A stretch of DNA of 64,000 bases from an uncultured Prevotellaceae bacterium (GCA_902768785.1 CACXMM010000002.1:86589-150588), one strand, 5' to 3'; shown: positions 48,129 to 56,827, counted from the first letter of the stretch. Made by a program: numbers and translations. The notes: generated from the sequence alone by a model not told the origin.

Positions 48129-48159
48129 AAAAGATACGAAAAGTCAAGAGCAATACAAA
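48129..48159 (-). promoter_or_regulatory. Predicted promoter P2 of fur-purA-hisS
   Basis: TTTG, 19 nt, TATCTTTT on the minus strand: same layout and same ACTTTTCG spacer end as P1, but the last -7 base is T instead of G, so it may be weak or decayed. Confidence 0.5.
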
Positions 48160-48436
48160 ATAAATGGGAACTATTTTATTTAACCCAGGTGGATTCTTAT
48201 CAATAATTAGAGAACTATAGTTCTCAAATTATTGAAAAATGGGGTCTAAAAGTATATAATAGCCTAAGAAAAAGTATTCGTGGATTAATTATGGTTATTA
48301 TTCACATTCGTTTCTAAGATCATCATGTAGTCGAAGCACAGAATGCAGATATATCAGCCTGTACGGTTGATAGTCCTTATTGTCCAATAAGTCCGTAGAT
48401 CTCTGCGAAGATGATGTTTTTGAGGCATTTCAAACC

Positions 48437-48490
48437 GGGTATAGGCGCACAATAGTTTGGGTATAGGCGCACAATTGTTTGGGTTTAGGC
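48437..48490. repeat. 22-bp tandem array, about 2.5 units
   Basis: Two units of 22 bp differ at one position (core GGGTATAGGCGCACAAT, then AGTTT or TGTTT). A third begins GGGTTTAGGCAAT and then diverges. No spacer and no adjacent gene. Confidence 0.75.
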
Positions 48491-48602
48491 AATCGATGGA
48501 AAAACGGCAGTTCCTCCCCTTTATCCTTATGGTTTTGCCCCGTAAGTTCTATGATAAAACCCTCCAATAACATATGTCTTATACTGAAAATTAACAGCAA
48601 AT

Positions 48603-48634
48603 GGTTACATGGTTACAGCTGTAACCATGTGACC
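48603..48634. repeat. Palindrome A (GGTTACA type)
   Basis: A perfect 24-bp palindrome centred at 48618/48619 (half-site ACATGGTTACAG), extending to 32 bp with one T-G pair. Each half contains two tandem GGTTACA-like hexamers. Confidence 0.75.
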
Positions 48635-48723
48635 GCTAGGGTTAGCATACAGATAATAAATATCAGTAATGTTTTGATTATTAGTTACTTATAATAAGTT
48701 TACGATTTACAAAAGAGCAAATT

Positions 48724-48753
48724 GGTCACATGGTCACAGCTGTGACCGTGACC
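48724..48753. repeat. Palindrome B (GGTCACA type)
   Basis: Related to palindrome A with T-to-C changes on both arms (half-site GGTCACATGGTCACAG), but the right arm is two bases short. It sits 15 bp after the stop of the AlkD-like gene and may also work as its transcript end. Confidence 0.65.
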
Positions 48754-48767
48754 GTTTTATTCATGCC

Positions 48768-49388
48768 TTAAATAAAGTCTAAATCAATGGATCTCATCGC
48801 AGAACGGGCTACATGCTCGTACGACTCCCCCAATTCGGCAAAGCGTTGCATACATGACATGGCCGCATGTCTCACAGACAGAGAATCTCCCAGTAAAGCC
48901 GTCTGTGCCTGATCGATCACCTCGTTGATACCCCGATCGTTTGGTTCCATCCCTTTCATAAACAATCGGGAGAGGACATGGAAACCGCACACCTGCTGTA
49001 AATCCTTTTCTGAAGCGATCCATTGAAAAGCAAGCACTGAGGCATCATCGAGATACTGATATAGGTTGAATGCGGCCTGTTCTGCAACTTCCAACGATGG
49101 GGTCTGTTCCATCCAAAGATCGACAATCTCCAGAGGTATCTCTTCAGGAGGCATGATCATCGTGGCAAGAATCTTACACTCACGAATATTCTCTTTCCAC
49201 AATTCGATCGCCAAATGGTAGTCTTTCCCATATTCCTCGGCCATCTTTCGCAAATCAAGGATATTCACTCCCCAGTTCAGGTGGTAATCAACGCCTTTAT
49301 CGCGCATTGACCTCGTCGCCTCACCGTTCATCAACAGTCTGAAGCTCTGCTTGATTTCTTTCAGTTTTTGATGTGTCTCTTCTGTCAT
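48768..49388 (-). CDS. AlkD-like HEAT-repeat protein (putative DNA alkylation repair)
   Basis: A 206-residue, all-helical protein from the ATG MTEETHQKLKEIKQSFRLLM. Repeated helix pairs (LAIELWKENIRECKILATMI, then MEQTPSLEVAEQAAFNLYQY) resemble the HEAT-like repeats of AlkC/AlkD DNA glycosylases, which remove alkylated bases. The catalytic Asp and Trp/Arg residues of AlkD could not be placed with certainty, so enzymatic activity is not claimed. It is the third gene after the AraC-type regulator and DPP III. A TTG at 49412 is a less likely start. Confidence 0.7.
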   Translation of the reverse strand: MTEETHQKLKEIKQSFRLLMNGEATRSMRDKGVDYHLNWGVNILDLRKMAEEYGKDYHLAIELWKENIRECKILATMIMPPEEIPLEIVDLWMEQTPSLEVAEQAAFNLYQYLDDASVLAFQWIASEKDLQQVCGFHVLSRLFMKGMEPNDRGINEVIDQAQTALLGDSLSVRHAAMSCMQRFAELGESYEHVARSAMRSIDLDFI

Positions 49389-49415
49389 GGAACTATCAAC
49401 TCTCAAATACAACTC

Positions 49416-51386
49416 TTAACAAAAATCAACCCCATACTCCCTGCTATACCGAAGCATTTGGTGGGTATATCCTTCTGAATAGTCAAGGGTAACATCCGTC
49501 ATCTCTCCCTGCTCATCATAAATGGGAATCATGACAGGGTTCAAAAAACCCTTATAGGGTGCAAGGTTAAGCTTCTGATAACGTGAAAGGATCTCCTCAT
49601 GAATCACAGGATCAACCTTCACGGCATATCGCTCCACCATATAACGTGCTGCGTCAAAATCGCCCTCGCTCTTGATACGCTGGATCTCAGTCAACAACTG
49701 AGCGATCAGCCCTCTTAGTTTATGATAATCATTGATTTTCAAGTAGGTTTTCCCTTCTCGCTTCACCAGTTCCATCACACGATCCTGTTTACTTTGCTCC
49801 ATACACCAATGGGCAATCAACGAACGGTTACGCATGTGGGCCTCTTCGATTTGATGACCTGGTTTGATACGAGTCAGTTGGGTCAGTAATCCGTTCATCA
49901 TGTAGGTATAATACTGACTTTTATATGCTTCCTCATCAGGAGTAAGACCCAATTCTACCAGTTTTAGGTCAGCAATATAATACAAGCCGAACAAATCAGC
50001 ACGTGCCTCCTCGATGGTATTACCGTATGCTTTCAATGCATCCGGATCCGTATCAGGCAATAGCTGGCCACTACCATGTCCCAAGCACTCATGTAAGTCA
50101 GTATGCAGATCATCGCAAATGTCTCCATATCGTTCTATCAAAGAGATAGTTTCGTCGTCAATGACGAACTCTTCCTTGAATCCATTTCCATGTGCAGCCT
50201 TGTTATAGGCCTCAGTCAGATTACCAATGGTAACACTCTTCGATCCATACTCTGCTCTGATCCAATCGGCATTAGGAAGGTTGATCCCAATCGCCGTTGA
50301 GGGATATTCGTCACCACCCAACATGGCAGCACAGATGACATGAGCCGTCACTCCTTTCACATGTGTCTTGCGGAAACGGGCATCCACGGGAGAATGGTCT
50401 TCGAACCATTGTGCGTTGTCAGCAATCAAACGAGTACGCTTCGTAGCCTCTAAGTCTTTGTATTCAACGATGCCCTCCCAAGTGCCTTTCAGTCCGAGTG
50501 GATCACCATACACTTCAATAAACCCATTGATGAAATCGACACGAGCATCATGCTCACCAACCCATTCTATGCAGTATTGGTTGAAGTCACGCAAATCCCC
50601 AGTTTGATAAAACTTGATCAAAGTAGAGATATACTGTTGCTGTCTTTCGTTTTCAGCTACATCATGGGCTTTTTGCAGCCAAAAGACAATCCGGCTGATA
50701 GCAGCACCATAACGTCCGTTCAATCGCCACACATCTTCCTGTACAATGCCATCATGCTTCACCACAGTGGAGTTTAGGCCAAAAGAGGGAGGCTGTGGAT
50801 CATTGGCCAACCGTTCCTTTAAGTCTCTATAGAACTGCTCCACTTCCTGTTGGGTAACATCTTCATAAAAATGACAGGCAGAGGTCAGCACAAGATCGTC
50901 GCCGTCTGCTTTGTTCACGCGTTTGGGCAACACATCAGGCTGGAACATCACAGGGAAGAGTTCCTCCAAAAAAGCATCCTTATTCTGGCCCTCATGTAAA
51001 GGCAACAAGGTCTCGTCCAAAGTGTCGATCACTTCTCGAAAATACGACACACTGAAGTCTGGAACAAATTTCTCACAACCATAGTGATGATAGATGCCAT
51101 TGGAGAACCATACACGTTTCAGATATACCTCCAAAGCCATGAAATCGGGACAAGTTCTATCTCCAGTATAATGAACATAGATCGCTTCCAACAGTTGACG
51201 GATTGTTAAATTGTACTTTCCGAACTGGTCGAAGGTGATGTCACGACCGCACAACGTGGCCTCTGACAGGTAATATACCAATTGTTTTTGCCGCAAAGAT
51301 AATGCTGAGAAGCCGTTTAAACGGTATCTCAGCATCTGTATGTCGGCAAAACGTTCATCCGTGTAACAGAATGTACCCGTTTGCAT
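49416..51386 (-). CDS. Dipeptidyl-peptidase III (M49 zinc peptidase)
   Basis: A 656-residue metallopeptidase that removes dipeptides from the N-terminus of short peptides. Bacterial-type zinc motif HECLGH (His432, Glu433, His437), with the third ligand in NTIEEARADLFGLYYIADL. No signal peptide is seen at MQTGTFCYTDERFADIQ, so it is probably cytoplasmic, unlike some Bacteroides homologues that carry an export signal. It follows the AraC-type regulator by eight bases and precedes the AlkD-like gene by 27 bp. Confidence 0.92.
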   Translation of the reverse strand: MQTGTFCYTDERFADIQMLRYRLNGFSALSLRQKQLVYYLSEATLCGRDITFDQFGKYNLTIRQLLEAIYVHYTGDRTCPDFMALEVYLKRVWFSNGIYHHYGCEKFVPDFSVSYFREVIDTLDETLLPLHEGQNKDAFLEELFPVMFQPDVLPKRVNKADGDDLVLTSACHFYEDVTQQEVEQFYRDLKERLANDPQPPSFGLNSTVVKHDGIVQEDVWRLNGRYGAAISRIVFWLQKAHDVAENERQQQYISTLIKFYQTGDLRDFNQYCIEWVGEHDARVDFINGFIEVYGDPLGLKGTWEGIVEYKDLEATKRTRLIADNAQWFEDHSPVDARFRKTHVKGVTAHVICAAMLGGDEYPSTAIGINLPNADWIRAEYGSKSVTIGNLTEAYNKAAHGNGFKEEFVIDDETISLIERYGDICDDLHTDLHECLGHGSGQLLPDTDPDALKAYGNTIEEARADLFGLYYIADLKLVELGLTPDEEAYKSQYYTYMMNGLLTQLTRIKPGHQIEEAHMRNRSLIAHWCMEQSKQDRVMELVKREGKTYLKINDYHKLRGLIAQLLTEIQRIKSEGDFDAARYMVERYAVKVDPVIHEEILSRYQKLNLAPYKGFLNPVMIPIYDEQGEMTDVTLDYSEGYTHQMLRYSREYGVDFC

Positions 51387-51394
51387 ATCTATTT

Positions 51395-51871
51395 CTATTT
51401 CGTAGCCTTCTTACGGCCTCTTTTTTTAGGTTTCTTCTCCTCCGGCTGTGGTGGAAGCGGTGGCAGATGATTTAACTTATACTCCCGTGGGGTGATACCA
51501 TTGAACTTGTAGAAAGCCGCATAGAACGACTGTCTGTTGGCAAATCCTACCATATCACTGATGTCCTCCATGTTCAAATCACGATAGCGACGATCTAATA
51601 GAAGTGTCATCGCCTCGTCAATACGATATTTATTGACAAACGAGGTGTAATTCATATGGAACCTTACGTTGACCACAGCTGATATATACCGGGTATTAGT
51701 ACCCAGATCCTCTGCTAAACGTTTGGCAGAATAGTCCTTATCCTTGAATTTTTTCTGAATGAGAATAATGTCAAGGATCCTCTCTTTCAGCTCATCCATC
51801 AGTTTGGGACTTACCAGATTACGGTAAGCTGCCTCTTTCTCCTTTTTCTCAGTAATGTTATACTTTGTCAT
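51395..51871 (-). CDS. AraC-family transcriptional regulator, DNA-binding domain only
   Basis: A 158-residue protein. The C-terminal AraC double helix-turn-helix is complete (YSAKRLAEDLGTNTRYISAV, then LNMEDISDMVGFANRQSFYA, ending FNGITPREYK). The N-terminal 45 residues are charged and helical, with no ligand-binding cupin. The tail is basic and proline-rich (PPLPPQPEEKKPKKRGRKK), perhaps a second DNA contact. The start is fixed by the promoter: a longer frame from 52003 runs through it. Probably autoregulatory and controlling the DPP III gene behind it. Confidence 0.85.
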   Translation of the reverse strand: MTKYNITEKKEKEAAYRNLVSPKLMDELKERILDIILIQKKFKDKDYSAKRLAEDLGTNTRYISAVVNVRFHMNYTSFVNKYRIDEAMTLLLDRRYRDLNMEDISDMVGFANRQSFYAAFYKFNGITPREYKLNHLPPLPPQPEEKKPKKRGRKKATK

Positions 51872-51906
51872 GGAATGAATTATTGATAGTCCAGAAATTA
51901 CTCTCG

Positions 51907-51937
51907 CAAATATAAGAAAAAAATCGACAATATCAAA
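51907..51937 (-). promoter_or_regulatory. Predicted promoter of the AraC-family gene
   Basis: TTTG, 19 nt, TATATTTG on the minus strand, about 35 nt before the ATG. Confidence 0.75.
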
Positions 51938-52128
51938 GTAAAATGGTTTGTTTTTAATATTATTTAAACAAATAATGAGAATCATGCAACAAATCAAATA
52001 CATACTATTATATCAGCAAGGACGTAATGTCGCCTATTATAATTGATTTGAAATTGATTTAAAATTACGGTGTTTTGAAGTCGAAAAAGCATATTTACTC
52101 AACAAGACCATTATTTTTCACCAAAATA

Positions 52129-52160
52129 TTTGGAGTTTGGGAGAAAAAGTTGTACCTTTG
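52129..52160 (+). promoter_or_regulatory. Predicted promoter of rplU-rpmA
   Basis: TTTG, 20 nt, TACCTTTG. The 85-nt leader is long enough for ribosomal-protein feedback control, although no known leader class was recognised. Confidence 0.8.
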
Positions 52161-52253
52161 CGGCCGATTTTATAGTATTTAGTCCGTGGAGGCTCAAAAA
52201 GTTGCTGCACGAAGCATGCACGCCTTGCGGAAAAACCCGTTTAAATTAACAAA

Positions 52254-52571
52254 ATGTACGCAATCGTAGAAATTAACGGTCAGCAGTTCAAGGCAGAACA
52301 GGGAAAGAAACTGTTCATCAACCACATCCGTGAGGCGGAGGAAGGCCAGACTGTTGAATTTGACAAAGTACTGCTCGTTGACAACGAGGGTGCTGTCACA
52401 GTAGGTACACCCACTGTAGAGGGTGCAAAAGTAGTGTGTGAGGTGATTGCTCCCCTGGTGAAGGGTGACAAGGTGATCGTCTTCAAGATGAAGCGCCGTA
52501 AGGACTATCGTAAGAAGAATGGCCATCGTCAGCAGTACACACAGGTTGAAATTAAATCAGTAATCGCTTAA
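52254..52571 (+). CDS. rplU: Ribosomal protein L21
   Basis: Large-subunit protein of 105 residues. [20 protein letters not shown] and the C-terminal [20 protein letters not shown] are diagnostic. First gene of a two-gene operon with rpmA, 17 bp apart. Confidence 0.98.
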   Translation: MYAIVEINGQQFKAEQGKKLFINHIREAEEGQTVEFDKVLLVDNEGAVTVGTPTVEGAKVVCEVIAPLVKGDKVIVFKMKRRKDYRKKNGHRQQYTQVEIKSVIA

Positions 52572-52588
52572 CAAAGGAGGAACAAGAA

Positions 52589-52861
52589 ATGGCACATAAA
52601 AAAGGTGTAGGTAGTTCTAAGAACGGACGCGAGAGTGCTGCTCAGCGACTCGGCGTGAAGATTTGGGGCGGTCAGAAATGCGTTGCCGGTAATGTCATCG
52701 TTCGCCAGCGTGGTACACACCACAATCCTGGTAACAATGTTGGTATCGGTAAGGACGACACCCTCTTCGCTCTTTGTGACGGCGTTGTGAACTTCAAGAA
52801 AGGCCGCAACAACAAGAGCACGGTTTCTGTGATTCCTGTAACAGAGGAGGCAGAGGCCTAA
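52589..52861 (+). CDS. rpmA: Ribosomal protein L27
   Basis: Large-subunit protein of 90 residues beginning [20 protein letters not shown]. The N-terminal tail reaches the peptidyl-transferase centre. There is no cleavable N-terminal extension of the Firmicutes type. GTKHHPG-equivalent [20 protein letters not shown] is standard. Confidence 0.98.
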   Translation: MAHKKGVGSSKNGRESAAQRLGVKIWGGQKCVAGNVIVRQRGTHHNPGNNVGIGKDDTLFALCDGVVNFKKGRNNKSTVSVIPVTEEAEA

Positions 52862-52897
52862 CTTAATTCGAAACATCTTATTCCAAACAAACAACAG

Positions 52898-52926
52898 AAT
52901 CCCAGTCCTGCAAGACTGGGATTTCT
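52898..52926 (+). terminator. Probable terminator of rplU-rpmA
   Basis: A perfect 10-bp stem (AATCCCAGTC with GACTGGGATT, 6-nt loop) 36 bp after the rpmA stop, followed by a weak TCTT tract. Confidence 0.65.
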
Positions 52927-53024
52927 TGGTAATTACTGGTTATTCCCAACGTGGAATAAAGTGGTAACTTTGGCTTAGTCGAAGTTACAGGCACTCGGAA
53001 ATGAAAAGAAATGCATACTTTCCT

Positions 53025-53055
53025 TTTGCATTTCTCTTGTTTTTTCGTAACTTTG
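53025..53055 (+). promoter_or_regulatory. Predicted serS promoter, extended type
   Basis: TTTG, 19 nt, TAACTTTG with TTTTTTCG directly before the -7 box. The 40 bases before it closely match those of the fur promoter P1, including GGAAATGAAAAGAAA and TTTCCTTTTGCATTTC. Confidence 0.8.
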
Positions 53056-53093
53056 CAGCCAATTATCGATCACACATTAATATAATAGAGTAT

Positions 53094-54412
53094 ATGCTTA
53101 CATTGAAACTCATCAGTGAGGAAACTGAACGCGTTATCAAAGGTCTGGAAAAGAAGCATTTTGCCGATGCAGAACAGGCCATTCAACAAGTGCTCGCTGT
53201 AGATAAACAGCGTCGCGAAGCTCAACAGCAATTAGATGCCAACCTGAACGCGGCATGGCTGCGCAGATTGGTGGTTTGATGAAGGAAGGAAAGAAGGATG
53301 AGGCCAATGCCGTGAAAGAATCCGTTTCCCAACTGAAGGAAACAAACAAGCAGCTGGAGGAACAGATGAGCAAGGCACAGGAGGAGCTGATCACCCTGCT
53401 CTGTCAGATTCCGAATATCCCTTATGATGAGGTTCCAGAAGGAAAGTCGGCAGAAGATAACCACGTGGTGAAAAGTAACCTCAAGGAGTGCACAGAGAAT
53501 GATACCGTTGGCAACTGGGACGTCAATCCTAAGCTCGCCGCAGAGGGTTTCACCCCACTGCCCCACTGGGAACTGGCAAAAAAATACAACCTCATAGATT
53601 TCGACCTAGGTGTGAAGATAACCGGTGCTGGCTTCCCTGTTTATATCGGTAAGGGAGCAAGACTGCAGCGTGCGCTGATTAACTTCTTCCTTGATGAGGC
53701 TCGCAAGAGCGGTTATACAGAGATTATGCCACCTACGGTGGTTAACCAGGCTTCAGGATATGGTACAGGACAACTGCCAGACAAGGAAGGACAGATGTAT
53801 CACTGTGAGGTAGATGACTTCTATCTGATTCCTACCGCAGAGGTACCCGTAACGAATATCTATCGCGACGTGATTCTCGACGAGAAGGACCTGCCCATCA
53901 AGAACTGCGCTTATACAGAGTGTTTCCGCAGAGAAGCTGGCAGCTATGGTAAGGATGTACGCGGACTGAACCGTCTGCATGAGTTCTCAAAGATTGAGAT
54001 TGTACGCATCGACAAGCCTGAGCATTCCAAAGAGAGTCATAAGGAAATGCTGGAACATGTGGAAGGTCTGCTGAAAAAGCTGGAACTGCCCTACCGCATT
54101 CTGCTGCTCTGTGGTGGCGACCAGAGCTTTACTTCCGCTATCTGCTACGACTTTGAGGTATATAGCGAAGCACAGGGTCGCTGGCTCGAGGTTTCGTCAG
54201 TATCTAACTTCGATACCTATCAGGCTAATCGACTGAAGTGTCGTTATCGCAACAGCGAGACGAAGAAGACAGCCCTCTGTCATACACTCAATGGTTCTGC
54301 CCTTGCATTACCGCGTATCGTTGCTGCACTTTTAGAGAACAACCAAACAGAAAACGGCATCAAAATTCCTGCTGCCCTAATTCCCTACACAGGTTTCGAT
54401 ATCATTGACTAA
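53094..54412 (+). CDS. serS: Seryl-tRNA synthetase, interrupted by a frameshift
   Basis: Class II synthetase charging tRNA-Ser and tRNA-Sec. The gene is in two frames. The first starts at MLTLKLISEETERVIKGLEK and runs to QQQLDANLNAA, then reads out of frame to a TGA at 53277-53279. The second continues from about 53255 (MAAQIGGLMKEGKKDEANAV) with all of the rest: the coiled-coil arm, motif 2 (YTECFRREAGSYGKDVRGLN, RLHEFSKIEI) and motif 3 (LNGSALALPRIVAALLENNQ). The join lies in the N-terminal arm and appears to lack seven bases relative to relatives. Since the enzyme is essential and no other copy is visible, a sequencing or assembly error, a recent strain mutation, or recoding must explain it. 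Confidence 0.9.
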
Positions 54413-54457
54413 AAAAAAAGGAGGATTCTCGTCCTCTCTGTCTGAAAGATAAACATT

Positions 54458-56821
54458 ATGAATAAAATCGTCAGAAAAGAACAATTCTCAGAGAAAGTCT
54501 TTCTCTTTGAGATTGAGGCACCACTGATTGCCAAGAGTCGTAAGGCAGGAAACTTTGTCATTGTGCGCGTTGGCAAAAAAGGCGAGCGCATGCCCCTAAC
54601 CATTGCGGGTGCCGACATTCAAAAAGGTACTATCACCATTGTGGTACAACAGGTTGGATTGTCATCCAAGAAACTCTGTATGTTGAATGTGGGTGACTAT
54701 GTGACAGATGTAGTAGGACCATTAGGCAATCCCACACACATCGAGAAATTCGGTACAGTGGTTTGTGCTGGTGGTGGCTTGGGTGTTGCTCCTATGCTGC
54801 CCATCATACAGGCACTGAAGGCTGCGGGGAACCGTGTCCTGTCGGTAATGGCTGGACGTTCGAAAGACCTGATTATTCTTGAAGATAAGGTTCGCGAGAG
54901 CTCTGACGAGGTGATCATCATGACTGATGACGGCTCGTATGGAGAGAAAGGTGTAGTAACCGTGGGTATTGAGAAGTTCATTGAACAGGAGCATGTCGAT
55001 AAGGTATTCGCCATCGGTCCTCCAATCATGATGAAATTCTCGAACCTCACCGCACAGAAGCATGGCATTCCTTGTGAGGTATCACTGAACACCATCATGG
55101 TGGATGGTACTGGAATGTGTGGTGCCTGTCGTCTCACCATCGGCGGAAAAACAAAGTTCGTCTGCATCGACGGTCCTGAGTTCGATGGTGCACTCGTTGA
55201 CTGGGACGAGATGTTCAAGCGCATGGGTACCTTCAAACGGGCCGAACAGGAAGAGATGGAGCACTTTGAAGAGCATATGAGTGATGGGCAGGATAAGACT
55301 GATGGTCAGAATGGTTCTATTAAGCCCATTGAGCCCATTGAGCCCATTAACCCCATTGACTCTATAGAGTCTCTTACCGACCGAAATGCTCCTTGGCGTG
55401 ATGAGCTCCGCAAGAGCATGAAAGCAAAGGAACGCACTCAGATAGATCGTGTCATCATGCCCGAACTTGATCCGGTTTATCGTGCCACCACTCGTACAGA
55501 AGAGGTGAACATCGGTCTGACCAAGGAGATGGCCATGACTGAGGCTAAGCGTTGTCTCGACTGTGCCAAGCCTTCTTGCGTAGAAGGATGTCCGGTAAAT
55601 ATCAATATCCCTTCGTTCATTAAGAATATCGAGCGTGGTAATTTCCTTGCTGCAGCCAAGGTTCTTAAGCAGACCTCTGCCCTACCCGCTGTATGCGGTC
55701 GTGTTTGTCCGCAGGAAAAGCAGTGCGAAAGCAAGTGTATCCACCTGAAGATGAACGAGCCTGCTGTGGCAATCGGTTATCTGGAGCGTTTCGCTGCAGA
55801 TTACGAACGTGAGAGCGGCAATATCTCATTACCAGAGATTGCTCCTGCCAACGGCATCAAGATTGCCGTGGTGGGTTCAGGTCCTGCTGGTCTTTCGTTT
55901 GCTGGTGACATGGTGAAGAAGGGTTACGACGTATATGTTTTCGAGGCGCTGCACGAGATTGGCGGTGTATTGAAGTACGGTATCCCTGAGTTCCGTCTGC
56001 CGAACAAGATCGTTGACGTGGAGATTGAGAACCTCGCGAAGATGGGTGTTCACTTCCAGACAGACGTCATCGTTGGTAAAACCATCAGCGTAGAGCAGTT
56101 GGAGAAACAGAACTTCAAGGGTATCTTCGTGGGTTCTGGTGCCGGTCTGCCGAACTTCATGAATATCCCTGGCGAGAATGCCATCAACATCATGTCGTCC
56201 AATGAATACCTGACACGTGTGAACCTGATGGATGCTGCCAATCCTACTACAGATACTCCGCTTAACTTCGGTAAGAACGTACTGGTAGTGGGTGGTGGTA
56301 ATACGGCTATGGACTCTTGTCGTACTGCCAAACGACTGGGTGGAAACGTCACCTTAGTATATAGACGTAGCGAACAGGAGATGCCTGCTCGTCTGGAGGA
56401 GGTGAAGCATGCCAAGGAGGAAGGTATCAACTTCCTGACCCTGCACAACCCCATCGAGTATATTGCCGACGAGAACGGTGCTGTTAAGGCTGCTGTGCTG
56501 CAGGTAATGGAACTGGGCGAACCTGATGCTTCCGGTCGTCGCTCTCCTGTTCCCGTTGAAGGCAAGACGGTAACCCTTGAGGTGGATCAGGTGATTGTGG
56601 CTGTTGGTGTATCTCCCAACCCGCTCGTACCGAAGTCTATTGAAGGACTGGAACTGGGACGTAAGAACACCATCGTGGTGAACGAGGGAATGCAGTCGGC
56701 CCGTTCAGAGATCTTCGCAGGTGGTGATATCGTACGCGGTGGTGCTACGGTGATTCTCGCCATGGGCGATGGTCGTCGTGCGGCAGCCAACATGGACGAG
56801 TATCTTCAGAAGAAACAGTAG
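54458..56821 (+). CDS. Fused NfnA/NfnB-type flavoprotein (DHOD-B NAD subunit + GltD-like)
   Basis: A 787-residue fusion. Residues 1-250 form a ferredoxin-reductase-like module with a [2Fe-2S] site in GTGMCGACRLTIGGKTKFVC. Residues about 310-787 form a glutamate-synthase small-subunit-like module with Fe-S cysteines (CLDCAKPSCVEGCPVNINIP and CGRVCPQEKQCESKCIH), an FAD fold (VVGSGPAGLSFAGDMV) and an NAD(P) fold (VVGGGNTAMDSCRTAKRLGG). In NfnAB such parts couple NADH, NADPH and ferredoxin; for this fusion that role, or glutamate synthase or sulfide dehydrogenase activity, is inferred. The parts are joined by an acidic, repetitive linker (PIEPIEPINPIDSIESL). Confidence 0.88.
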   Translation: MNKIVRKEQFSEKVFLFEIEAPLIAKSRKAGNFVIVRVGKKGERMPLTIAGADIQKGTITIVVQQVGLSSKKLCMLNVGDYVTDVVGPLGNPTHIEKFGTVVCAGGGLGVAPMLPIIQALKAAGNRVLSVMAGRSKDLIILEDKVRESSDEVIIMTDDGSYGEKGVVTVGIEKFIEQEHVDKVFAIGPPIMMKFSNLTAQKHGIPCEVSLNTIMVDGTGMCGACRLTIGGKTKFVCIDGPEFDGALVDWDEMFKRMGTFKRAEQEEMEHFEEHMSDGQDKTDGQNGSIKPIEPIEPINPIDSIESLTDRNAPWRDELRKSMKAKERTQIDRVIMPELDPVYRATTRTEEVNIGLTKEMAMTEAKRCLDCAKPSCVEGCPVNINIPSFIKNIERGNFLAAAKVLKQTSALPAVCGRVCPQEKQCESKCIHLKMNEPAVAIGYLERFAADYERESGNISLPEIAPANGIKIAVVGSGPAGLSFAGDMVKKGYDVYVFEALHEIGGVLKYGIPEFRLPNKIVDVEIENLAKMGVHFQTDVIVGKTISVEQLEKQNFKGIFVGSGAGLPNFMNIPGENAINIMSSNEYLTRVNLMDAANPTTDTPLNFGKNVLVVGGGNTAMDSCRTAKRLGGNVTLVYRRSEQEMPARLEEVKHAKEEGINFLTLHNPIEYIADENGAVKAAVLQVMELGEPDASGRRSPVPVEGKTVTLEVDQVIVAVGVSPNPLVPKSIEGLELGRKNTIVVNEGMQSARSEIFAGGDIVRGGATVILAMGDGRRAAANMDEYLQKKQ

Positions 56822-56827
56822 TTCAAG

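Larger units (their letters stand above)
48023..48767. other. 745-bp intergenic region upstream of the Fur-family gene
   Basis: No gene recognised. It holds two tandem promoters of the extended type, a two-and-a-half-unit 22-bp array, and two related palindromes built on GGTTACA/GGTCACA. The rest is AT-rich with no visible signal. Confidence 0.7.
51872..52253. other. 382-bp divergent intergenic region (AraC regulator / rplU)
   Basis: It contains the regulator's promoter on the minus strand, the rplU promoter on the plus strand, and a leader of about 85 nt before rplU with a short hairpin-capable segment (TGCACGAAGCATGCA). Nothing else is recognised. Confidence 0.65.

Noticed and set aside
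51872-52003. N-terminal membrane-like extension of the AraC-family regulator
   Set aside because: The hydrophobic stretch is a translation of the promoter region (TTTG-19-TATATTTG), so it is very unlikely to be made.
53250-53285. Programmed -1 ribosomal frameshift in serS
   Set aside because: There is no X-XXY-YYZ slippery heptamer near the frame change, and residues seem to be missing, which points to a deletion or sequence error instead.
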